Source: Marsupella aquatica (taxonomy: Eukaryota; Marchantiophyta). Taken from it: a stretch of DNA of 64,000 nucleotides. Location: assembly GCA_973895155.1 (NCBI GenBank), contig OZ316895.1:19468001-19532000 (forward strand), given 5' to 3'. The notes beneath the pieces are model-generated. The model worked only from the letters and a program-made list of their open reading frames with translations. It was not told the origin of the DNA and made no database searches. The translations under genes and the position numbers were made by a program. Positions 1-12,172 of the stretch are shown here, one piece after another; position 1 is the first letter of the stretch, and each line of letters starts with the position of its first letter.

Positions 1-1184
1 GAAATTCTATTAGAATAGAAGAGCCAAACGTTGTTGCTGCTAACCTAAACCTGCAGCAGACTCGTGAGAAAGGTTTGCTCACCCATCAATTTGAGGGTAT
101 CGAGTAATCGCTGGACCGTGGGTTGAACTTCAGAACCCATCTCCAGATGAGGAGTATCCAAAGAAATCTGCTAATTCTCACAAACACTACAAAAAGCCTC
201 TTCAAACAGCAACGGACCTGCTTGTCAGAGCCTTGACAGGAACTGACAAGTAATTCGAACATAGAAGGCATCGTCATTTAAATCCTGCATCACATGTTGA
301 CATGACGGTATTACAGATTTGCCTCTCTTCTACATCTCTCTAAAACTGAGGGTACATTGTGCTCAGAAGGGAGAAGGACCGCTTAATAGGTACTAAATTT
401 TCTCTGGACTTAGTTTCATGAAACCCAGAGATTGACTGCGAAGAAATAACCAATGCCATTTCCATGCTAAGAAGGATTGCCGCTAGCTAAAACATTTCTT
501 ACTTGTGAAAGTCTCCGTTTTGGTCTACAGCAATTGCTCTATTCATGCCAACTTCTTCATCCTATACATACAGGGACGTCAAAACATCCTGGACCAACTG
601 GATAAATTTAACAACAGTGTCCTCTAAACATGACTGTATTCAAATATTACCTTGACGCGGCGACTGGAAATCCCCCGCCAATGTCTCCGCTTCACAAATT
701 GTCGAAATCACTCAATACAAGCCACCAACTGTGCAAACTGCTCACGTCTCTGAGTATGGGAAGCCTAGAACCCCAAGAGCGCATCCTTACTGGATCTTCT
801 TCTCAGTGGCAAATGTATCAAGCAGTGACTGTATCTGGGAAATAAACTCTGATTGAAAGATTGAATTGTCACCATCTGCGAGGATAGGTCCACCATGCAA
901 ACGAAAGCAACTGTTATACCACCATCACATTACCCTATATACCCGTATATGTTATCAAGTGAGCACCCAATGAACTGCAAGTACAAGACGTGTTCTCCGA
1001 CCTGTGTTAGCTTTGCTGTGTTTGCAAAGCACAAATGCAAATCAGATTGTATATAGAAGGAAGAAACTTGGACTTTGAACAGGGATATAGTTTGACAAAA
1101 TAAGAAAATTCTTCATAACGTTTACTCTTTCGAGATTAGATGGCCCTTAGGGCTGGAACAAAACCAGGCCTAGCAAGCAGGAGA
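1..1184. other. Flank downstream of the AKT1-like gene
   Basis: No supportable gene. Short ORFs on both strands show no family motif, and the base composition resembles the introns of the adjacent channel gene. It presumably contains that gene's 3' untranslated region and intergenic DNA. Confidence 0.5.
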
Positions 1185-4100
1185 CTAATAAAACTTCGAT
1201 CGAGATATGTCAAATGGGTTTAAGGATAAACCGTTCAAGTCTCCTTCCTCTTGCTCTTCAGATGATACAATATGTAGATGATCACCATCTCGCACTACCT
1301 CCAAATCATCAATCTCAGCCCCTTCCCTTGAAAGCACTTTGGTGGGTTCATAATTGAATCTATTCCCTGTAAATTGACAAGGTCGCTTTGTGTGATCAGC
1401 CACTGCATTAGCCATCGGATATCTTCCCTTCAAAATACTACATAACTTGAATATTGCAAAATGAACTCCCAGCATTGTGTGCACGTAATGAGTTGCACTT
1501 CCGAAGGCGACTATGAATCCTGTTAAACTTTAAGAAGCATCAGTATCGAGAACAGTACTGCATAGAGACACTATCAAGGAAATTTGTAGCTGCTCACCTG
1601 CAAGATCAAGAAGGTCTCTGAGCGACTTCGGAAGAAGTATCACCTTTCCTGATATTTTTTGTGCTTTGCTTCGTGGGTGATATTGATAAATTGTCACACG
1701 CTTGCTTGTTGCAGCCTGTGTCCTCGGCATGCCTTTCGCTAGACGTCCTAGACTCGGATCGCTTGGGTGAGAAGGAGGGTCAGCTAGAATTTGTAAAATG
1801 GTATTCGTCCCACTCGTTCTATCCCTTGTTGCTTTAAGTACCGGTTTAACCACCCCTGGACGGATACTATCTTTGATAATTGCATCCACTTGTGGACTTT
1901 TACCGGTTTTGTCTAACGTACCCAGACTACACGACTTTTTCCCTTTAGACCCTACACTCTCGTTTTCATTCCTGTATTTGTCCTCTACGACGGTAACGTT
2001 GTTTGATTCCAATAGTGATACCATCGCTGCCATATCTTCTTGTCTCGCAAGATCTAGTGGAGTTCGACATTTTCTATCAGGTTTGGATGCATCCGCTCCT
2101 TTACTCAAAAGAAATGCCGCCATTGATAGTGCGTTTTGTGCGACTGCGATATGTAGAGCAGTATGGCCGTCTGGGTTGACAGTGTTGACATCCACTCCAA
2201 AGCGTATAAACTCTTTCAAGACGGTTTTGTTCGCTTCTTGGGTTGCTAAAGCAAATAATGTTCCAATGTTGCTGTCAGGGCTAATCCGTCCTCCATTGTC
2301 CCATATGACATCCGCTGTTGATGTGTGTCCATTAAGCACTGCCTCGGCAAGAGGCAAATTTCCTTCATCATCTGCAGAAGTGACAGCATTAGCTCTTTTA
2401 TTCAATACACATCGTCGGTAATAGTGTGATGAATCAAGGACAAGTTTGGAAACTGAACTGCTCAAACTCAAGCTATCTAAAACTACTAAATTGAGAGCAT
2501 TTGTACACCTGATGTGAGAATATTTTTATATCACAGACATGCTGCTCAAGGAGGGGAACTATATGCAAATCGCCATGATGCGCCGTTAAGGACTTCGGAA
2601 AGTTCCCTGCAAAAATACTATCACCCTAAGCTATAGGAGTTTAGCAAACGGCAACCTGCTAAACATGACATTTATGCACTATCGATCTATTGCTGAAGAG
2701 ACACCCAAACCATCAAAGAGCAAGCTAGCCAACAGCAATTGGATGTCAGCAAGAAAGAGCGACTGCAAAGGACTCAGGAGGGCAGAACCTTGTAAATTTG
2801 CATCGGCAGCATTGTCAAGAAGAATCCGAACACAATCTTCAAAGCCCCTGGATGCTGCTTCGTGCTGTTCAGGGAGAAAGAGAGCCCGGTAAGCAGACGC
2901 GCAGCTTATGGATCATCCTACATGGCCACATCTACATTTTCTGTATGAAGCTGGCGGTGCTCTCAAAACTTAACACACCAAATCTGCCTAGATAAATCAT
3001 AGAAGAGGTCAGAAATTGATTCGATAAACCTGTGCAGAAAGCAAAGTAGAACAGCAACAGCCGCTCTACTTAGTCCACACCCTTCCCACGCCGCCATTCT
3101 GGCCATAAATTTATTTCTTTGTGCTACGGTAGAAAATAAGTATCATCAACAACTATAGCCGTACATTTATGAGCAGTCTCACCAGTGCTGTACGGCCATT
3201 GCCATCAGTAACGTCAGGATCCTTGCCCTGGCTAAGCTGTGCCTCCAAAAGCTGTAAGTTTCCCTGCTTAGCAATATAATGTAGACTCAAAGCTATATCA
3301 GCTCGCCCAAGTGCCAGTAGGGTCTCAATCTCCGTCGACATTTCCGCAAATCTTCTATCGTTGGCCTCTTTCAAATGCTGCAGGAATTTTGAGACATGCT
3401 GGTAAAGCCTTAGATCATACATTCCTTTGTGCAATGAGACTTCTCCTAGGCTTCTTTCACAGTGGCCCATTGTGATCGGCAATGGTCAGAAGTCGTTGCA
3501 AGGATTGCACAAGACAATGGCTACGAGTACATTAGCAATGATGTGAACCAGCCTTTCCAGAAAGATAACTAAGAGACATGTGAATGACCAATACTTTTTT
3601 ATTTAAATTGAGAAAATATATCTTGGAGTGACTTGCTGTTTTGTCATGCTCCAAGACATATCTCCAACATGCATTTGGAAATCCAAAATTTCAATTCTCC
3701 AATGCATTCCCCAGCAACATACAATACAAAACAAGATCATTGAAACATTTGACCCTTCTACAGCTTTCAAGCCCACTATCAAGAATTCCACTTAGGGATC
3801 AATTATATGCTGGCCAAGTAGGATTAACAAAAGTTCAAGGCAGATTGATCCGTACTTCCAAGAGAAAAAAACATTGAATCGAGAGGGAGAGTGGACCTGA
3901 GTCAGATTCTCAATCACTTTCTGTCCATCTGCAAGGTTTCCCTGCACCATGGTTATGAACTTTGCACGGTCCAGCCGAAGTAGCTGAGTCAGCCTCCGTG
4001 TGCGAACAGCAAACGGTTGGGGGATATAGCATATAACCCCAATTTCGCCAACAATATCACCATGTTCCATTGTCGCGAATACCTGACCAAATCAACTTTG

Positions 4101-7100
4101 ACTTGCTGATAAACGATTTTAAGTAGCACAGGCATGAATGGCCAATCGCCTCAAACATCTATGGTTCACTGACGGGAATAACTCATCCCTAAATGTCAAG
4201 TTAAAGGTTAGCTTGTCTTTTCCGTCCTTCACACATACAATCGAAACCGAAGCTAACTTGCACTTCGAGAGAAGGAAAGGCCGACTGTCTCTCTCATACA
4301 GTGTGCATGAAAACCTCGGAGACAACAATAGAAAGGAATAATACAACCCGAGGTTCTAGATTCAATTTTTATGCGTCTTTCATCTAGCGTCTACCCCGAA
4401 TGGTGTCCAGCTTCTATTGTACTTCAAATTTATCAAAAGCGATTTCCAACCAGCACTGTGCTAACCCAAGATGCTTGCAGTAATAACTAATTACCCTCGA
4501 CGCACTAAGGATACAACAACACCACAACCTCACCGATTACTTGACAATTGTTTCAAAAAGTAGACTTGTGTACCTCTTCATTTCCATCTTTGACAGTCAT
4601 CAATTCCTGCAACAGCAAGTTGAGGATGATTTGAGCGTCTGGTCAGGTAAAGGAGAATCCATATCATTAAATAAATTGAAATTACCCAATGAAGACACCA
4701 AAGCGCCAAAATACTATACTGACCACAGATCCAGAGACAACAATATAGAACTCGGAAGGCGATTCGTTGTGTACAATGACATCTTCCCTGGGAGGATAGT
4801 ATTCAGCCTTCATTTCTATCACCTGTTCACACGTGCACAAGTCCCACAATAATCTCACAATTTAAGAAGATGACGCGCATTGTGGTGAGCTTTGCTCTTT
4901 TCTCAACCAACATTCTGAGTCTTCTAATTGTGCGTGAGAACATAATCGGAAGTCGGCTTAGTGTAAGTGAGCGAGATAAGCAAGAAATTTAAATTGGGGC
5001 AAAGCACCTTTCGTGCACTATTAAACCATCATGAAAAGAGACGAAGGTGAGCATGAATGGACACTGCAATTATGTCCCCTTAGAGCAAGCTTTCACACGA
5101 ATAAGATACTTTGTCTTGGATTTCGTGAGTTCAGTTAAGATTGAATATGACACGAATGCAAGTGTCGTAACCGCTTCAGCTCACTACAAACAACCTTCAG
5201 GATTCAGAGTTTAGAGTGCTACGAGATAAAAATGAGGCATATGTGTACAGTCCATATCTTTCACTTGACTGTCTGTTGTGCTTTTATGTCAACGCTTTAT
5301 CAACTCCTGTCAACCTACGGATGATCGCTACCTTACTCATGTTGTGATTTTTATTTTTGCTGGTTAGAAGTCATTACATTTCTACGTTTGAACTGAAATG
5401 GACTAAAGACCCTATTCACCGCCTTAGAGGAGCCGCAGAACAGCCAACAACAGCTAACTTTCCTCCTCAATCTTAAAGGCTCAGCTATTGCGCAAACCGG
5501 TATGGAATTATTCTTAGGAGTGCATGTTCATTCCTTTCTTCCCACACGAAGTCAAGCCAGACTCGCATAGTGAGGAATGGATTAGTGACAATCATAGCTG
5601 TGCTTACTATCCATGACCGACGTGAGAAGAATCTGTGTCATTCCAAAATGCATTGCCAGCATTCCTGCTATTTTTATTTTCTAAAGCCTCAATAACAATC
5701 GTCATTTGTCCAAAGATTGTGTGGAATGGCCTTTGGTAGGGCACATTTGAACGTGCCTTGCGGATAGACCGAGGAATGTGGAAGCCTTACGGAGCATAAA
5801 ATGTGTTCGTAAAGGCCGAGAGGGCTGGAAGGAATGACGACAGCTCATGAATATGTCCCTACTGTGCGACGCGACCCTCAAGTATAGAAGCTATTGCAGC
5901 AAGTGATCTACCGCGAATGAGAGCAAACAAGAGGATTCTTGGAGAGATATAATAGAATTTCATTCATTTGTCTGGATCACAAACTTACCAGCTGGTGAAG
6001 AAAATCATAAGATGTTCCTTGGAAAAGATACACCTGCTCAACTGTTGGAAGGAACAAATGTTGGGCTATGACTGCCGTAAGGGACTTGGGCAAGTTGTTG
6101 ACAACAGATTCTTGATGTAAGCTCTCTGTTTTGAACTTGAGTCGCATGTGAGCTAACATTGCTTCTTGTAGGCTTGGAGGCAGGTGATTCCGAGCTGCAA
6201 AGTCGACGACGGAATGCACTGCAACGCGCTGTAAACGAGAGAAGAGACTTGTTAACTTTCTCGCAAAGATATTCTGGACCTAATTCCATCACAGCGCACT
6301 TAGACGAAAGTTCTGTGGCGATAAGCAGAGAAGTACAGTAAAGACTACATAGATCCTAATCAAATTGGTAACGAAAACATACGAATATTGACCTCTCACT
6401 TAAACAAACACTAAAATAGGTTGCAATACTCTATCCCTGTAAGCAGTGCAGCTTGGGATCTTACATAGTTTCTAGTTCTGCCTGTAATGTGGACAATAAG
6501 ATTTGTCATATTTCCAATGATATACGCCGTTAATGCTAAATTGAATAGCATGTAAAATATGTCAAAAACCATTTCTCTTGAATTGACTGGGTGCAAATCT
6601 CCATATCCTGTTGTCGTCATGGTTGTCATAGACCAGTACATGGTAGCAATATAACGGTTGAGTAAGCTCTCGTCAAGGAAATGTCCATTGTCGATGCTCC
6701 CAAACCAAGTCTGATCTCGCTTTGATTTTGGAAACCGTGCTGCAAGGAGATAATAGAAGCAGCCTGCGCAGTGTACAGCAAGTAGTGTAACCTGCAAAAT
6801 TGAGCGCAACTTTTATTTTGAATTATCAATAGTATGACCTTGATCAGTAACTTTTCTTAGATTTCTACCTTGGTTCAATAATTTGCTAGCACAATTCGAT
6901 ATCCAAACACATATTTTGGCTTCAAGAAACGGGCAATCCATTCATGTGTTTTGCAGATTAATAACATGGGAAACGTTGTGCTGCAGTCATCTTGCTTGAG
7001 GTTAATCAAGGCATGATGGAAATATCTATAGTTCAGATTCACTACTGTAGTTAAGACCACCTTTTTTTATTTGAAGCTCTGCATAGCCCGATTTGGGGAT

Positions 7101-9601
7101 TCAGTTCCGTTGATGATACAAACACTACAAGCACATTGGAATCAGGAGATTCTATGGACAAATCAAGTTAATTCTTTTATGGCTTGCATTACTTTACAAA
7201 GTGTATTTACCACGAGCGCAAAGCTTGCTTTCATTGTGAACCATGCATCTTGTCAAACGAAGTAAAGATTTTTAAAGATGAGGTGATTGCACTTACGCAA
7301 GCCAACTTCACACATCGAATCCAGAAGTAGCTAATTTTCACATTCTTCTCTAATCTGCCATCCGAACAGGTAGCAAGATCGTTATTAAAAAATCAGTGGT
7401 CAATCTTTAATCCAACTTTCTTTTCTTAACCCTGCAAGGACGGAGGTGGGTGCCCTAGCAAATCATTGTTCAGTGTCTCTTTCAAAAAAAAAAAACCTGC
7501 AAATTTAAGTGTGGGTGCCCCAAGTGTGGAGGAAACCGCTCCGAGTACTCAGAACCTCAGGACACCAAAAGGCGCGCTAAGTGTGGGGTGAAACACTAGC
7601 CAACCAAGATCTCAGCACCAAAAGGGTCTAGGATCTCTATTCCCAAACCACCTCCCCCAGCAAAATTTGTACTGATTATTCAATTGATTTCAATCCCACA
7701 AGTTGAACTGTAAATGAGCATATACGAACCTTGCAAACAGAGAACTAACCCGTCGTATTCTCCACAGGCGTAGCAAACTCAGTAGGCTGTACGTGAAGCC
7801 ACCTCCTATCTTCCCTGTGAAGACCGCGGCTCCAAGAGCAAACGGAACAGTTGAGGCAACGTCCAGAACCAGCCATGATTTTAAATACCTTCCGAATACA
7901 TTTTTGGTGAGAATTAGTACAGATTTCTCTTAATTTCTCGTACAGCAAGGGTACGAGTTATATGAACAAAATTCAAAGGGAAATTTAATAAGTTTAGACC
8001 AAAATGTTGTTTGAATCTACCCCTTGACGTACAGATTCTAAATTTTACGCGTGATGCAAAATCAAAAATTCGAGAAAACAATCCTTCTAGAAAATATAGC
8101 AAAACTGAAATGGAAACCATGATTCTCCATCTGCACGAAACTTGAAACTCTTGTCAGCATCCAACATGCTACAATCATGCCTTGGTTTGATCACATACAG
8201 TCTCAAAAGTATTGAGAAATCACTCATTCGAGAGGAAAGGCAAAAGTATTGACTGATATTGTTTTATCTTGAGATGAGATAAAATGACAGACACGGGAGA
8301 GGGTGGGAGCCTGGGAGGTCTTTAAAACACCACTCTCCCCGGTCAAACCTGGGAATTACTAAAATTTTATATCATGATATTGTGGAGCCGACTTGCATCA
8401 CAGGAGTAAATGTGAAAAAAGAGGGAAGGTTTGGGCTCTCCTTTCACAGTGTCAGTAGTGATTACAAACTTGAGGAAATCCCTTAATCAGCCCAGGCTCA
8501 TGCAGCTCTCTCGTGTAAATAGCCGTAGTCGTCCTTATCGACGAGGTTGGTATGAAGATAAATAGAATCAGAGTCTCACCGCCAGAAAATCATGCGATGA
8601 CTGTCGATCAAATCGTAGGTTGCCCTGTCGAGGTAGGCAACAAAAAACGTCAATACGATGTCGATGCCAAAGAAGAGATCCACTATGTAGTCGACCATGT
8701 TGAGAGGAAATTGCGGACTCGGAAGGAACCCAAACTCGAACGGAGCCACCCAAGCCGAATAGAAAACTAGCGGAACTAGGAAATTCTGCCATAATCTGCG
8801 TTAATCACAAATTCAGTAGCTTTTATCAGCGAATCAGAGCTTCTAAATAAGTAAGTGCTGGAAATTATTCCAGAACGATGTCCAGGGCAAGGATCAGAAG
8901 ACCACAATTGTCGCCTACGACTTCCATAGAATGCTAAAGAAAAAATAATCTGGTCCACTCGCTGTAAACTCGTACTCTGTAATCTAATAATTGGTAATCA
9001 CGTCGAGTTCGTTCAATCCCGGAATCCAATTGCACTCAAATCACATTTCGTGCAAATCCGCAGAGCATCAGAAACTAGGATCGCTGTTTAGCGAGCTGTT
9101 TAGTCCTAAGATCAAATGTCGACACAGAGCCTGCCTTTTAATTCCTTGAATACCATTTCGTCTATAGGCTGTGCACCATCATTCCATTAAATCACATAGT
9201 ATTGTCATCTCATGTCAAAGAGTTATTTCTAGACTGTCGAAGATGGATAGCTGTTTCAGTAAATGATCCCATGCAGACAGCTTCAACAAGATAACGACAC
9301 TGCAAAAGTTTTAAATAATTGGGTACGGGGCAATTAGGTTCTCGCAAAATAAGACCACTCACCGGTACCTCGAGCCATACGGCGAGATGACAGATCTTTT
9401 CAGCTGGCGCTGACGTTGAGCGTTAGCCCCTAGTCCGGGTAGCAATCCACTAGATAAGCTCCTCAAACTTGTTTGTGATGGAAGGCGTTTGTTTCTTCGT
9501 TCAGGACGTCCTCCTTCCCAAACGTTCTTGGCCATATCTAACAACCTTCTTTTGGACTCCTTCATTTTCTGTTGGAATGCAATTGTCCACTCTGTAATCA
9601 T
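1185..9601 (-). CDS. AKT1: AKT1-type Shaker K+ channel, inward rectifier
   Basis: Voltage-gated plasma-membrane K+ uptake channel. Thirteen exons on the minus strand, 5' to 3': 9601-9363, 8795-8580, 7888-7730, 7354-7297, 6791-6465, 6228-5989, 4822-4724, 4606-4574 (33 bp), 4082-3897, 3377-3183, 2864-2789, 2371-1598, 1366-1185. All introns are GT-AG, all phases agree, and they total 2,784 nt (927 residues; Arabidopsis AKT1 has 857). Domains in order: N-terminal tail ending [11 protein letters not shown]1-S2 ([22 protein letters not shown]); S3-S4 with the Arg-rich sensor [11 protein letters not shown]5; pore with the K+ filter [11 protein letters not shown]6; C-linker; cyclic-nucleotide-binding domain (GDIVGEIGV); ankyrin repeats ([10 protein letters not shown]); KHA domain ending [14 protein letters not shown]. 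The start ATG at 9601 is the first in-frame Met after an [11 protein letters not shown] just downstream is an alternative. Introns of 300-1,100 bp carry no other gene that I can see. Nothing suggests decay. Confidence 0.93.
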
Positions 9602-10324
9602 ACGCAATCCTGTAATATAAATCCATACTGTGGGAATTGAGGTAACAACAATGTGCTGAATCAAACAAATTGAAATTCAACTCGACATGAAAAAGGCAAA
9701 CGGGAGCTAGAAACCATCTAGTATAAACTAAAACGTCAAGTACTAAGAAAACAATAAAAAAAATTGAAACAACTTTTCCAAGTCTCGCAAGATAGATCTC
9801 ACCAAAAAAATCCCCGCGCACCACGAACCGCCTTGCAGAATTGGAGGTTCCAGAATTTTCGGCTCACGACAAGGACAGCACAAGAAGGACGCCGTCAGTC
9901 CTGCATCTATCTGTCTACCTTACGCATGGCCACCAGAGGTGTTCACCGAGAAAAATGTCCTCGCCATAATGGACATAAAATTGACCCGTGCTCGTGCGTC
10001 CTCGCTAGGGAAGCTCACAATGCCCGACGAGACAAACTATGATAGAGCATTAATCAAATTGAAGAGTGATGCAGCAACCCTGCTCCTGTAGAAACGACGG
10101 TATTAAACTGCTCCTTCGTGAACGAGAAAAGTAATAACGTCCAGGACAAATTGTCTGACACATGCGTCGCGCCAACTGTCTTGATTCATTCCTTATCTTC
10201 ACTACCCCGCTCACTTCTCAGCTTATTTCATTTTTCCCTTTCCAACTTCAATTCCATCTTCCTGCGATGTTGTGCTTTCTTTGTCTACCACGATTAGTTG
10301 ATCGAGCGCTTTGGAGAGACGGAA

Positions 10325-10354
10325 AGGAGACGGTGGAACAGAGCACCGTCTCCT
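10325..10354. repeat. Perfect 11-bp inverted repeat (hairpin)
   Basis: Arms AGGAGACGGTG (10325-10335) and CACCGTCTCCT (10344-10354) are exact reverse complements separated by 8 bases. Direction and function are unknown. Confidence 0.8.
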
Positions 10355-11080
10355 CTCGACTCGTCTCGTGAGCGAAGCGCCAATTGGGATGAAATGCGGA
10401 TCGTAATCTTCGTGGTTACTAGGTGTGGTCCTGAGAGGACAATATGGCGTCTCAAACCCCGTAAGTTATCCCTGCTGGTAATCACACATCAAAATGTGGC
10501 TGCATTCATTGATTGAAAGAAAAAAACTAGGATTATCACTGTATGCAGGGGCGTAAGTTATGGGCCATTGCAGAATCCTGTACCGTCACTTACGTACAAG
10601 ACACCACCAAGTGTCCAAGTTAGTCGCGGCAAGACACCACCAAGTTAGCCGGTCCAGTGCTTTGACCGGCCAGCTTTGACCCGCCCTTTAGTACCCACTT
10701 ACAAGTGTTTGCTCAATGCAGTACGTACGTCTCCCTTCCCTCTCCCTTCCGAGGAATTGTATGGTGCGAGGAAACAGTAGATTTTGCTAGCGAGGCAGTA
10801 TTGCTAGCGAGGCATTTTAGGCCTTGAAAGTCCTAATACATTATGTGAAAACCATGGCCAAATATCTCATTTTTCCACCTCTTAGAGTAATCAAAGTAAT
10901 ATAACAAGGAAAAACCATGCATGATTGTCATATGCATTCCATATTTGACTCACACACATTGGTTTTCAAAAATGGCCTCACCACTAGTAGACATCTCCAT
11001 CATAACATGGTCCCTCTTTACATTGAAAGTGTGGATTGCCAAAAACTCCAACACAGCAAAACTGTAAGAGTCGACGGTGA

Positions 11081-11148
11081 CCAGTACATCCAGTCCTCCA
11101 AATTCCTAACTGTACCAGTACATCCAGTCCTCCAAATTCCTAACTGTT
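11081..11148. repeat. 34-bp tandem duplication
   Basis: Two adjacent copies (11081-11114 and 11115-11148) beginning CCAGTACATCCAGTCC differ only at the last base, so the duplication is recent. It abuts the stop codon of the minus-strand ORF at 11148-11555. Confidence 0.9.
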
Positions 11149-11555
11149 CAGTCATAAACTTCATCCTCTGAATCATCAGATATGTAACTACTACTAGGAT
11201 CGCTACTGGTCTCCCTCTCCGTTGACTCGGCAGACTCATCTAAATACTGACAGACTGTCCCCGCCTCACTGTCGATAAACCTTGAACAATCCAGATATCT
11301 TCGAGCACCTCTCATTGATCGAAGACCTTTTGCCTCCCAAGTCAAGACCACAGGAGCTTCATCAACTTGCTTCGCCGACGTCTCAGCATAGCATGGAAGA
11401 GTAAAAGGCTTCTCAGGAGTAACGACAATGGATTCCTGGACTTCCTTCCGAAGACGAAATCTCCTCTCAAAAAACCAATCCACCCTCCTATCACTGACGC
11501 AACCACCGGCATCAGTTGAAGAGAGCAACAAAATGAAGAAAAGAAAATAAACCAA
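11148..11555 (-). CDS. Hypothetical ORF, 135 residues
   Basis: I do not recognise this ORF. The predicted protein starts with a hydrophobic stretch (VYFLFFILLLSS) that could be a signal peptide. A basic segment (ERRFRLRKEV) follows, and the tail is acidic and Ser-rich (SSSYISDDSEDEVYD). An overlapping ORF in another frame (11342-11638) may be an upstream exon or a relic. Its place in a repeat-bearing spacer and the lack of any motif make a chance ORF or transposon fragment as likely as a gene. Confidence 0.2.
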   Translation of the reverse strand: MVYFLFFILLLSSTDAGGCVSDRRVDWFFERRFRLRKEVQESIVVTPEKPFTLPCYAETSAKQVDEAPVVLTWEAKGLRSMRGARRYLDCSRFIDSEAGTVCQYLDESAESTERETSSDPSSSYISDDSEDEVYD

Positions 11556-12172
11556 ATAGGGAGTCCGACATCAGAAGAGGCCAAGACTTTACTCCAGGTC
11601 GAATTCTTCTTTCTCACTTGAAGGTCCAGCCTGTTCATCTCCTGGAATCATGAACTCATCATCCAACCCAGCGTCTTGATTACCCTTGGCTGCCTGATTC
11701 TTAATCAGGTATTAAAAAACTTGCAAAAGATCTAATGGCTGTGGATCAGCCTAGAACACATTTTGTAATAGGATGAAAGACTAAAACAGGACTAAAAATG
11801 AAGATATTGGATATTATAGTTGTAGATGACTAAGAGTTCGCTAGGAAAAGGAGTAGTCACAAAAATGTATAACCAGGTTCTTGTTAGCAAGGCAATTGGA
11901 AATAGAAAAATTAGGGGGAATAAATGTGTTGCTCATCCGAGTAAATTTTTTTCCCCCCACGTCACAATGACCCTGGGGGAACGTGGGCACTTTTGAAGCT
12001 CAGTGAAGCAATTACAAGCACAGGCAAAGCGCTAACGGGATGAGAAACAGGGGATGGAGGGAACGATGCGTAATGCTTGTGGTACTGCTCCTGCAGTTCA
12101 ATAGGGTATCAGGACAAGAAGGCTCCTCCATTCTGTATTGATTACCGTGGTTGTGCAGGAGCGGCTGTACTA

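Larger units (their letters stand above)
9602..12172. other. Intergenic region between AKT1-like and FEY-like genes
   Basis: Divergent spacer that should hold both promoters. It contains a perfect hairpin at 10325-10354, a 34-bp tandem duplication at 11081-11148 and one uncertain ORF at 11148-11555. I see no conserved promoter motif that I would defend. Confidence 0.5.

Noticed and set aside
1798-2421. 207-residue plus-strand ORF
   Set aside because: It lies opposite the ankyrin/KHA exon of the K+ channel and has no motif of its own.
9501-9824. Minus-strand 107-residue ORF upstream of the channel's first exon
   Set aside because: It overlaps the channel N-terminus in another frame and shows no similarity to channel N-termini.
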